Of a stretch of 64,000 nucleotides of DNA, positions 20,427-31,437 are shown in pieces. Origin of the DNA: Filobasidium wieringae (Eukaryota; Basidiomycota; Tremellomycetes; Filobasidiales; Filobasidiaceae); assembly GCA_001600055.1 (NCBI GenBank), contig BCIV01000013.1, forward strand, positions 372,001-436,000. The letters are read 5' to 3'. Numbering within the stretch: position 1 is the first letter of the stretch; the number at the start of each line of letters is the position of its first letter. The position numbers and the translations under genes were made by a program. Below the pieces are notes generated by a model. The model saw only the letters and a program-made list of their open reading frames with translations, had not been told where the DNA came from and did no database searches.

Positions 20427-23400
20427 TTAGTCGTCAGCGTCGTCTTCATCGGAAATTTCGATCTATCGTCAACATCGAAACATCAAGGTAAGATGCCGTC
20501 CTTGCGTGAGATCGTTATGTTCTGGCTTACCGTGCCGATGTTTCCCGCCGCGGCTCGTCTTGGTGCGCGACTGCCGCTAGCAGCGAAGCTGTCACATCGT
20601 AATGATAAGGTGTCATTAGATCCAAATTCTTCAACGCTGCAATCGGTCCTCACCTGAGTTGACTCTGCCTGGCAGTAGGGGCAGCGGCTGCTCGACCCCT
20701 ACCTCTTCTTGTTGCCGTGCTTGTTGCGCGCGTGGTTGATGATTTGGTCGCTGCACTTTTGCGAGGCTGGAAGTTTGCTTCTTCGGATTCAACGGCTACA
20801 TCTTCTTCCTCGTCATCGTCATCCGCAAACTGTTCGGCGTATATTGGTAGCATAGAACCGGAAATTGTGTTCGCGTAGCCCTTCTATTACTCACCAGAGG
20901 TGTAGCTTTCTTGGATCGACTGGCTGTCGTGGTCTTCTTTGTCGGAGCTGTTTTCTTAGCGGGAACTGTAGTCTTCTTGCCTCGGCCTTTCGGAGCCTCC
21001 ATACTGACGTCTGAGTCGTCGTTGACCTCTGCGTTGTCACTATTTAAAGAATCATCTTCCACTGTATGTGGGAATCCAGTCAATATAGCGTTGCGAGCGA
21101 CTTCAATCGTAAGACAAAAGACTCAACGCATGCTATCATCGCTCATAGTCTGTCTTTGCCGAGTATTCTATAGTCCATTTCAAATTTGGTTGACCAGCTC
21201 GAGCTCGTTGCATTCGGTATGTTAGCTTACTTTAGCGTTTGCTTTCTGCCTAGGTGCTTTGACTTGAGAGGCTTGCTTTTCCTTTTGATCTTGAACCTGA
21301 AACGAGACAAAATCGTTTCATTATTCCTTCTCCGGAAGTCAACTTGCTTGACATATGCGTGTTACCATTTGTTTCCAGGTGGAAGCATCGTCATAATCTG
21401 CGTTTGATTCATTCCTCTTGAGGCCACCCGCCATGCCCTCCAATGTATCCTTGACAAAGCTGATCATGCATGGTGCTCAGTCGAAGTCGTTTGTACATGG
21501 TGCTCGTACGCGCTTACTCCTTGATCGCGTCAGTGTCGTCTTTATCCACGTATCGGGTCACAGCATCCTCTAGATCGTCCTCACCCAAGACCTCTAGAGT
21601 TTGTGCCTGCAGATACTTTTTGACGAGTTCTCCCATACGAATTTTGGATGGGCCCTCCCCTACGCCGTTATTCGACAGTAAACCCTCCTCTTCTAGGTCA
21701 TCAAAATCTGGTTGATCAGCGGTAACGCGATCTTCTGACATAGAAGAATCGAATCCAGTCAGCGTTGTTTCAACGGCAAAGGACTATGAATTGGCTCTCG
21801 CTCACTCTTGGAGATGAACGTTTTCTTCTTGTAGTATTGGATCACGTCTTTCGGGTTTGCAACGCGTTCTTTAAACTCGCCACCGATACGCGGAGCATTT
21901 GTAAGCTCCTTGGTCCCTGTCGTTTCCACCTGGTATGGGACCGACGGTAAACTATGTGTCGAAATAATCGGACCAGAAGAAGGCTCGAGCTCGAGCTCAC
22001 TCTCAACCGGATCAATGGCAACATCATCTTCTCTGTCGCGACAGAATGCATGTCCGACCATTCCCGTTCCGCTTCTGCGATGAGCTCTTCTATCTGAAAA
22101 GCCAACAGCTTAGGAGTGCTCTCCGTTATATGTGATGCGGCCCTACTTTAGTTTTCAGAAAAGCAGTGACGGTCTCTCGCTTCTGAAGGTCTAGGTGATT
22201 ATTCTCATCATCCGCCTCATCCTCCAGCACGACTTCTCCGATTTTGAACGGTCGTACAGTTTTGAGAGGTATAGTCTCTATATTGAATTGCCCTCTTTGT
22301 ACAGAGAGGATCCCTACTTTCCTATGATGAAGACCACGAGTTGCATTAGCGAATATGTAGGCGCTTGACCAAAGGATCTCACTTTGGTATCGCCTCTCCG
22401 TGAGCCAGGCTAGTTGCAACAGAGCTTCCAGGCTGGCTAATATAGTATCGTTTATTAGCAACTTTTTCCGGTTCTATCCTGCAGTCGTGTTCGTGACCCC
22501 ATATGACTAAGTCAATCGAATCGTCAAACATGCCCTCTGGCACAGAGTTTTGTGGTCCATGCTTCACTCTGTAGAAAACAGGATTATTCAACCAGATTGA
22601 TAGCCGAAAGAACATCAAGCTCGGCTAACCGGTTTTGATGGACCAATAGCAGGTTAAACCACGGTTGAGCAGCATCTTCCTGTGGCATAAACATTCTAAC
22701 TCTGTTGCTCCTCAATTCGTAATGCATTCTGGTGTCCTTAACGTTTCCGACTCCATACATGGCTAACCGAGTATCTCCTTTTTGTAACAATACTGGCTTA
22801 ATTTTGATCCCAGAGGCGTTTGGATCGTTTGGATCCTCTTCTGAAGCTGCAAGGTGCACCTTGCCAAAGTAATTGATTACGCCCGCGGCTGAGAGTAGAT
22901 CAAGCGCGCAGAGTGCACCTTCCTGCACGAGTCCAGTCTAGCAACATAGTATATCGCGCGTTTAATAAAATGCTTACAGGACCAGTGCCTTGAGGATCAT
23001 CATGGTTTCCATGAATAGAGAAAACGGGTATAGCCACATTTAGATTCGGATCTTCGTAATTGATGGCAGGAAAGCTTTGTAATCGCAAGGGGAAGAATCT
23101 TAGTATTAGAAATCCAGGGACGTCACATCACGAACCTGAAACCTGGAGTGTTCCCGTCCATTGGATCGCTTAATAGCTCCATCTGTACAAGTAGAACGCG
23201 TTCTAACCTGCACTGCACAAGTGTGACGCTTCATCATCAAAACATACCTCAACCGGCCTATCGCCTAGACTATACTCTCGAAGAAGTGCTAGCATTTGAT
23301 GAAGGCAGGCCCTTGACGGTCTGTTTTCGTGAAAGAGATCTCCAGCCAGGAGAACGAAATCGACCTACCGAAGGTGTAGGCATTTTAAGTAAGCAGGCCA

Positions 23401-23768
23401 CGATGGACTGTTTTTCCGTAACATACCTGACGCTCTTTTGCCAGCTCCAGAATCTCTCTGAACGTGTTAATTGAGTCTTGTCCTCTGACTGGATCTCGTT
23501 CATTATAACCGACATGGTTGTCAGTTGCAATCAAGATACGGAAACAGCTGCCATAGGGTAACTCAGAACAAGAAGAAGATCGATGTCATTTTCAAGGCTT
23601 ACTTATCATCGTCTAGCGGAAAGCATCCAAACGAATCAGATTCAGTACCGGTTTTATGCCTAAAGCAGATTTAGATATACCAGTCTCCCCGATGCTTGGG
23701 CTTGCATTAGGCTCTGTGTCCGGTAGTTGTTGATTTTGTTGCTGAGAGGGCTGGCGAGACCTAGGCAT
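20427..23768 (-). CDS. MRE11: MRE11 double-strand-break repair nuclease
   Basis: Nuclease subunit of the Mre11-Rad50-Nbs1 complex, acting in the nucleus on DNA double-strand breaks and telomeres. The metallophosphatase motifs are all visible: [60 protein letters not shown], and [14 protein letters not shown], followed by [19 protein letters not shown]. The DNA-binding (capping) part includes [15 protein letters not shown] and [15 protein letters not shown]. The C-terminal tail is acidic and Lys/Ala/Thr rich, with a glycine-arginine-type patch [12 protein letters not shown], as in other Mre11 tails. It ends [11 protein letters not shown] after a final small exon with stop at 20427-20429. The start at 23768 begins [13 protein letters not shown]; about 60 poorly conserved residues precede the first motif. 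About ten or more introns. Divergent from SF3B2. Confidence 0.97.
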
Positions 23769-24128
23769 GTTAAAGCTTCAGGAGGCAGAACACCTCTATT
23801 ATTCTATCAGTATACAGGCTGTTGTCTACAGATCTGTAAGCTGTGACTGGCTTCGGCTCTAGCAAATGTAGGAGTCTTGTAGAGCTTGTAGTGGTGGATG
23901 GCTATAGGAAATTGCTGCTGAATTGCTGAATCAACTGCTCAACGACCTCCACATTGGAGGTTACGAGAATTACGAAATGGCGAATCTGCAAACCGTGGAT
24001 CGCAGACCCCGCATGGCAGGGAGAGTCAGGTCACATCTATAGAATTAGTAGTAGTATGGCCTCAAAACCTTGGTAGCGGTAGCGATTCACTGTTTCAGTC
24101 CAGAGTCACCAGAAACTATCCGTGAACC
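23769..24128. promoter_or_regulatory. Divergent promoter MRE11 / SF3B2
   Basis: 360 nt between two divergent housekeeping genes. It holds a perfect inverted repeat ACCTCC-acatt-GGAGGT at 23945-23961 and repeated GCTGAAT/GCTGAATC elements at about 23918-23935. No TATA box is obvious. Confidence 0.5.
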
Positions 24129-26566
24129 ATGGCAGGCAAACTCATTCCAACTGCAGCGCAAGACGGCGATGGAGCTATGCCTTCTGCACCTCCTAAGCTA
24201 GGCGGAGGAGCCAAGTCCAAGAACCAGTTGAGGAGGATGAAGGCCAAGGCCAAGAAACTCGCAGACCAGGGAGTGAGCGCAGAGGAGATCACTCTTTCCG
24301 ACGAACATATTGAAGTGGACGAAAAACCCGTAAGTCAAGGACGTTGGATAATTTCCACGGACAAGGGCAATGCTTTGCTAATAATCAACGTCCTGTTAGC
24401 GGATCAACGACAGTTATTCAGGCTCGACTAGCGATCTGTCGGCCATTGACCTCAACGATCCCGCAGTAGCTATGTTCTCTACTGTATTCGAAAAGTTTCA
24501 ACGAGGACCCGAAGATCAGATGCTAGGGGATGAATCGGTCCGTCTCATTCTTACTTGAAGACGTCAACCTGAACCTGCTGATCTTCTTATGCCAGGCCGA
24601 CAAGGGACCAGATAAAGCAGAGGTCATTTACTCTGACGAAGAAGATGACGATGAAGAAGATAGAGAAAGAGCGCTCGCCAATCAGCAAAGGCTCAGCAAG
24701 AAAAAGAAGAGACAATTGGCGGTCCGTCTAACGCTTGCCGGACTGTCCATGTTTCATGCTTGAGCTGACAATTGGTTACATAGAAATTATCCGTTGCTGA
24801 GTTGAAACAACTGGTCACGAAGCCTGAGGTCGTCGAATGGGTGGATTGTGATGCCCGGGATCCTAGACTGCTTGTCAGTCTAAAGGCGTATCGAAAGTGA
24901 GATCATGCGGGTTGCAGGTTCCGCAGCCTTTGAATTGAGCACACACTGATATGCGTACTTTAGTACTGTTCCAGTGCCGGTTCATTGGTCAGCCAAGAGG
25001 GAATACCTTTCTGGGAAACGAGGAATCGAAAAACCCCCCTTTCAATTGCCACGTACGTTATTTTACCGTGTCGGCCCATGCACCTGGCCATTCTAAATTC
25101 CATTCCAATAGCCTGGATCGCGGACACGGGCATTGCGGACCAACGTGATGCAATCAAGGAAAAGGAAGCGACCATGACTCTTAAACAAAAAACTCGAGAA
25201 AGAGTTCAACCAAAGATGGGAAAAATCGACATCGATTATCAGAAATTGCATGATGCGTTCTTCAGGTTCCAAACAAAGCCTTCGATGTCCCGGTTCGGAG
25301 AAGCGTGAGTTCGTCTTGTCCTTGAGATTCTGATACGTCCCTGACAACAAGCCTTTAGGTACTACGAAGGTAAAGAACTTGAAACCGATTTGAGGATGAA
25401 GAAACCTGGCGAGATTTCCGAGGAGCTCAAGGAAGCCTTATCGATTCCTCCACTCGCCCCTCCGCCTTGGTTAATTGCTATGCAACGATATGGACCTCCT
25501 CCAAGCTACCCGAACTTGCGTATCCCTGGTCTCAATTCACCGATTCCTGCTGGGTTCGTTATCGATTGTCATGCATCTGCTCACTATCTGCTAATTTCCG
25601 TCGCCGCTTCATAGCGCTCAGTGGGGTTTCCACCCAGGCGGCTGGGGTCGACCTATGGTGGATGAGTACAATCGACCGCTGTACGGCGATCCGTTTGGCG
25701 TTCTCGGAGATCAGGATGGTTTGGTAAGCATACTAAAGCTGTGAAAGGCAGTAGTCCGCATGTCTCAATTGTATCGATTTCTATAGGGCTCTGCGGATGG
25801 CGTTGAGAAGGAGCTTTGGGGTCAACTGGAACCTGAAATTGAAGGTGAGCTAGTCCATCCGATATAACGCTCCTTTAGCTTGATCGCGTTTGGTTGCAGA
25901 GTCGGAAGAAGAGGATGACGAGGAAGAGGAAGAAGAAGACCTCCTTGAATCAGGACACGCACCTGACGAAGGTCTGAGGACGCCATCAGGACTCGAGACG
26001 CCCTCTGGAATGCAAACGGCAGTATCCACTGTACCGGGCGGTTTAGAGACCCCGGACTTTCTCCAATTGCGAAAAGATGCAAGGCCAGGGGACAGCGAGA
26101 TATCTGCTACACCCGTTCCACGAGAACTTTACCAGGTCATTCCTGAAAGGCAAACCAGCTCTCGAGGGTTTATGGGCAGCTCAACAGCTTACGACATTTC
26201 AAATCTTGGTGAAGGGGCTGGTGGACCTCGCGTATTAGGCCAGGATGACCGTGGAACTAAGGTAAACATCAGGTTGTTGCCATATACGGCATCAAGGATC
26301 TTCGCTGACATCCTTTCCTCTTTTAGCGAAAGGCTAACGGAGTTGACATAGCTGTCGATCCAGACGCTTTGGGAGACCTTTCACAGGAAGAGCTGAAGGC
26401 TAGATACGAAGCTTCTAGGTCAGAGGGAAAGAGAGTTTACGTCCCTGGAGCTGATGTTGATAGGTCAGGCTTTGACGAAGTTGTGGCCAACTCGAAAAAG
26501 CCTCGTAATAGCGAACGAGGTCGTAATGACCGAGACAGACGAGACAAGGAGAAATTCAAGTTCTAG
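24129..26566 (+). CDS. CUS1: SF3B2/Cus1 (SAP145), U2 snRNP splicing factor
   Basis: Component of the SF3b complex of the U2 snRNP, contacting the branch-site region of pre-mRNA. The N-terminal exon has SKNQLRRMKAKAKK, the next exons LNDPAVAMFSTVFEKF and an acidic run followed by RLSKKKKRQLAKLSVAELKQ. The conserved central domain (DUF382) reads VEWVDCDARDPRLLVSLKAY, TVPVPVHWSAKREYLSGKRG and PWIADTGIADQRDAI. A PSP-type proline-rich part follows: QTKPSMSRFGEAYYEGKEL, PPLAPPPWLIAMQRYGPPP, YPNLRIPGLNSPIPAGAQWG, GGWGRPMVDEYNRPLYGDPF. After an acidic stretch the C-terminus includes RELYQVIPERQTS and VDPDALGDLSQEELKARYEA, and ends DRRDKEKFKF. All these match the family order, and the start at 24129 is the first ATG of the exon. 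Confidence 0.95.
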
Positions 26567-26772
26567 GCCATGAGCTCATGTCCTGGAAGCTTGGTCATAA
26601 AGTTGTATTTCGCCAATATCCATGCATGTTTGCATGCTATTTGTGCAATGTCTGTGGTTTGATTTACAGGTAAATCACGCGCTTCCATAACGTGACTTCT
26701 CCGGCTCTGAATGATCTAACCATTCAAAGGCGTACAGCTGTCGATACATACACCCCACCAACACCCTGACGT

Positions 26773-28585
26773 ATGCCGCATAATGGTATAACCTCAGCCA
26801 TCACTGCATCTAATCGGAATCACGAACCAGTCTCAATGACGACTCATGCAAGTACCGAAGATGAGCGGCTGATATTTGGTACACCTGGCAACGGCAGGAA
26901 CAGTCAAGCATCAGACGGAGAGTCTACGCCAACTCAGGCTAACTATGGCTCACTCCTTGAGCGAGATTTGTCCACTCGCAAGGATGACGACCGCTTAGAC
27001 GGAAACGATGCTGATGTATGGCAGAATGTTCCTAGCCATTGGCCCAATTCCGTTGGTCGAAATCAAGATCAGTGCTCAAGCCGGTCCAGATCGAGACCTC
27101 AATCGGTATTCTCATGTCAGCCTCTCAAACAAGGTCAGTTCGTGATGCAAAACAGTCTTCCTTCAGACCGTCCCTCTGAAGTTGGCATTCCTCGTAGTCG
27201 ATTACTCCTACCTCAAAATGATTTATCTGCTAGTGCCGTTCATGACGGTATTATCGTTAGTTGCACTTGCACTATTGGCGAGATACGGCTGGTAAGTTGC
27301 ACGATTAGCTTGGGTTATACATAAAGTAAGCCTAAAGGACACAATATCGATCACATCCAGGCCGCCCAACAAACATGAGAGAGATCTGCCCCTTCCGCAA
27401 AGGCCAGCTTATCCGCATACAATCCTACTTCGGCCTGTACTATTAGGCATGTCGAGCAGTATTAGCATCGCAGCCCTACGCACCCCCATCGTAGAAGCCA
27501 TCGACATCATGACACCTACCGCAGCAAGAGGTTCTTATTCAGGATTGATCCTGGCCTTTCTGTGAGCTAGTAGGATGCAGCCCTCAGGGAATAATACTGA
27601 CCATCAAATAGTGGTATCGCGATGCACACCGCCCTTCAGGAGTCTTCGCGGATCGCCGCGTTATATATCCTTGATCCAGCTCAACCTGGGTCAACAACTA
27701 CCATATCTCAGCTCTTTCAGCAGTCTTACTATCTTGGACTTGGCTGGGGGTTAGCTGAAGCATTTTGGGGCATAGTAAGAGCATGGTTTAGTGGGATGCG
27801 ATTGTATGGCGATCTGCTACAAGGAACGGCGGACTCGTTAGTGGAAAGAGGGAACGAGTCGGATTCCGACGGTTCCTCTGCTTCCAGTTTGCATGATGAA
27901 CAGGACAACCTCCTTTGCAAAATTGCGAATCTAAAACGTTTACGTGGAAGGAGAGGTCGGTACTAAAGGCTACCGAAGGTAAGAGCAGGCATCTGATGAC
28001 GCTTGTGGTATGATAGATCTTGAAAATGCGCTCGGAGTCCCTTTTCCAGTAAGTACGCTGTACCATGACTTGGTCAACTGATCTGACTGTTTAGTGATTG
28101 TCAAACAATTCAGAATATCTCTCTAGCTGTTCATATCCTGTGGCGGTTGGATACTCTCTTACTCAATTTAGGATTGACACTCGTAACTTCGGCCTTCTAC
28201 TACAACACAGCCCCTATCTATCGCCGGATTCCGTCTCACCATAATTCCACGCTGCAAGAAAAAATCATTCCCAAGGGCGTAATCAATTATTCCGACTTGC
28301 GATTGCATCACTTGTTTCCGTTGGTCGTCTTTGGACTCTTCGCCATCCACCTGCTTGTGTCATCAATCTGGGCCGTGGGCGTTCGACGAGTAGGACTATC
28401 GGCAGTGACATGGGCAGTAAGTAAGGTATGTACTGTCGACCCTGGTCATAACTGGAGCTTTCCATTGTTTGATAGAGTCTGATCATCTCGCTTGGGAGCG
28501 TGTTTGCGGGGTTGGGATGGTAAGTACAGTACTTCAGGGTTCGATGGTGTATGCTAACCTTCGCAGTTGGGGAGGACTTGTTTGA
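26773..28585 (+). CDS. Unrecognised polytopic membrane protein
   Basis: I do not recognise the family. The first exon encodes about 110 polar, disordered residues (STEDERLIFGTPGNGRNSQA and a SRSRSRPQ patch). Splicing from the donor at 27107 to the acceptor before 27161 keeps frame and leads into a hydrophobic block TVPLKLAFLVVDYSYLKMIY then LLVPFMTVLSLVALALLARY. Further hydrophobic segments are HTILLRPVLLGMSSSISIAA, YSGLILAFLGIAMHTALQES, QSYYLGLGWGLAEAFWGIVR, NLGLTLVTSAFYY, HLFPLVVFGLFAIHLLVSSI and SLIISLGSVFAGLG, so about six to eight membrane spans. Between them is an acidic Ser-rich loop (ESDSDGSSASSLHDEQD). The last exon ends GLGCWGGLV with the stop at 28583-28585. No catalytic motif is visible; the gene is probably conserved among relatives but its function is unknown. 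Confidence 0.7.
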
Positions 28586-29320
28586 AGTGCTAGCATCTGC
28601 CCGTTTGACCCTCAAGTCATAGGCGATACGGTATGCAGCATGCGGGCTTGTGAGCGAGCAGTTTGAAGGTAAGCGTCACCTCCATAATGCCCGTTCTTAT
28701 GTCAGCCGTGTACATGATGGAAATACCTGCTGGTCAGCAAACCGCCATCTCGAGTGGACCTGCAAAGCCGCGACAAGTGAGATCATAGCAGGCAGTTGGA
28801 TAGAAAGCTGAAACACGCTGGCGAAGAGAGGATTGATCTAGCCTGATACTATGATGCTGATTGATTTTGACGGGCGTTTGTAGTTTGTGCGGGATCTGGC
28901 GGATATCTTTTACCGTAGGTCACGCTCCGGAAGAATCAGTTTACTATGGCGGAAACGCCTTGTCGACCCAGATCCGATTCACCCGTGGCAGATGAACTTG
29001 CACAGAAGGCAGAAATCAGCTGACCAGCTTGCCACTTTAGGGCTCGAAGGAAAAACACGTAACCGTGCACAAACAACGATTGTAATACTAGCTTGATCAG
29101 TTAATATATTGATAAGAATACATCAGTCATAACAAACCAAATCGGGCTTCCGAATCAACAGCTGATTCAGCTGCACACAAACGGAAAGCGATCCCTCTTT
29201 TCTCCACACTAGTCACAACTTTTGGATCTTACCACCAGCCTTGTTCCGTTTCTCCTAGAGCGACCGCATATTTTATTCGCACAGAACAAGCTCTCGATAC
29301 CGGCAATACAAAAGCACAGG
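28586..29320. other. Intergenic: nothing recognisable
   Basis: 735 nt between the membrane-protein gene and LCB1. It includes a 70-codon open frame at 28887-29096 without family features. Several GT/AG pairs could be drawn, but I cannot support a gene. It should hold the 3' UTR of the upstream gene and the promoter of LCB1. Confidence 0.4.
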
Positions 29321-31297
29321 ATGAATGTCACTGCCGAGCTGCCGTCTCCCCTAATACCCGTCATCAGTGTTCTCACTTCGAGCTTGCTTAAAGTACAAAA
29401 CGGGTTTAATGCCATCCCTGGATCTTCGATCCTGATCCGTTACATCAGGAGTTCCTATCAGGTGAATTCACAGCCTCGTCCCGTACAAACCCCTATATGT
29501 GTTGGCTGACATTCGATATAACCATTTTCAGAATGACCCGTACCGCTCGCTCTTAGAACTGTTCTTGGTTGTCTTTGCTCTTCGAACTCTATTCAGTTCT
29601 CGAACTCGAGGAGAGGGACAATCAAAGAATTGGGTTGAATTGACCGATAAGGTGAGCCAAGCTGAAGTATTGGAATGGGTCACCTTCTGACCTGATAGCT
29701 CTACTGCTGCCTGGCTCGTAGGAGGTGAACGAACTGGTCGACGAATGGCAGCCGACCCCTTTGGTCGATCATCCTGTCACCAGGTTCGAAAACGCAATCT
29801 TACCATCACTACCTGTTATCCTCGGTCCAGCGTCTCATAAACCAAAGCTTGCTGCTACCGGGAAAACTGTTCTCAATATTGCTAGCCCAAACTGGGTAGG
29901 TCTACTTGATGATGACAAGATTAGGGAAGTTGCTATCGGGACCCTTCGAGGCTATGGCTTATCACCGTGCGGTCCGCCTGGGTTTTACGGTACACTCGGT
30001 AAGTGACTAGACTTTCAGGATACCCTTAGCGGTCGGATATGTTGATCAGCCTTGCAGACGTTCACACTCAGCTCGAGAAGGATATCGCTCAGTTCCTAGG
30101 ACACCAATCAGTCATCATCTATTCGCAAGCTTTCTCCACAATAACCTCTGTCATCCCTGCATTTGCCAAACGAGGAGATGTCGTTGTTGCGGACAAATCG
30201 GTCAATTTCGCTATCCAGAAGGGTTTGCAAATTTCTCGTTGCACTATCAAGTGGTATGAACACAACGATATGGAGGACTTGGAAAGACAGTTGAGGATTG
30301 TCGAGAAGGAGGCCAAGAGGAAAGGCGGTCCCCTCAAGAGGAGGTTCATAGTCACGGAAGGGCTCTTCGAGAACAACGGAGCCATTCTAGATCTCGCCAA
30401 AGTAGTAAGTTTTGCGTTGCTACAGCGGTGCTTCGATCATAGCTAATTTCATTAGCCTACAGGTTGAATTGAAGAAAAAGTACAAGTTCCGGTTAATCCT
30501 GGACGAGTCTTACTCATTTGGTATGCTTGGTAAGCACGGTCGAGGGCTCACCGAAGTTTGCAACGTTCCAGTAAGTCAGTAGAAAGACAAACTGGGACAA
30601 TTGCCTTATTGTTCTTGGCTTGTGTGAAAAGGCCACAGAGGTCGAGATCCTTGTCGGTTCTATGGCGCTGGGCTTGAACGCTGGAGGTGGTTTCTGCGCA
30701 GGATCTGAGCATGTTATCCACCATCAGGTCAGTCATGACATTTGCAGTCCTCGATCCAAACGGACTTCTTATGTTCGGTTGTATAACAGCGTATCAACGG
30801 AGCTGCGTTTGTATACTCAGCAGCAATGCCTGGCCTACTAGCGACGACCGGATCTGCTGCAATTAGCATCATGGAAAGCAGTCCCGCTTTGTTTTCCAAC
30901 CTTGGTGATAATGTCCGCACGTTGCGACATGGACTCTCCAAGTTGGAGAACGTCTCGATCTACATCCCCTCGGACCCTCTTTCGGCGTTAATCCACATCT
31001 ACATGCTTTCGCCACCTGAATCGATCGAGCAAGAGGAAAGACTCTTGCAAGATGTTGTGGATGACGCTTTAGGTCAAGGTGTTCTGGTGACGCGAGCTGC
31101 CCGCTTGAGAGGTCAGGAAACGTTCGAGCCTGCTCCGAGTCTCAAGATCATGGTTTCGGCTGCCTTCACGAAGAAAGAGATGGAGAAGGTTGCCAGTGTA
31201 TTGCGTGCAAGCTTGACCAAAGTCCTCGGCAGTAAGTTGTACTTTCTCATATATACCCTCAGCCGGCTAAAGCTTTATCGTTGCAGAAAAACGATAG
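29321..31297 (+). CDS. LCB1: LCB1, serine palmitoyltransferase subunit 1
   Basis: Regulatory subunit of serine palmitoyltransferase, which condenses serine and palmitoyl-CoA in the ER to start sphingolipid synthesis. The N-terminus has a membrane segment [16 protein letters not shown]. The aminotransferase-like fold follows: [121 protein letters not shown] and [20 protein letters not shown]. The PLP-binding lysine found in LCB2 is replaced in the [14 protein letters not shown] block, the expected feature of the non-catalytic LCB1. The last intron joins VLGKKR to a stop at 31295-31297. The start at 29321 gives a normal N-terminus. It converges with the Zn2Cys6 gene, 140 nt away. Confidence 0.97.
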
Positions 31298-31437
31298 CAT
31301 CCTATAATAATCGCTACAGATCGGGTTCATAGCTTTACAAGTGTATCGGGTGTATAACATGACATTATATGGGTGATCGGCATTCAGGGTGGGCAATGTG
31401 GCGTTTCTAGGAAGGATGTTATGCGTTTCACTTTGGA

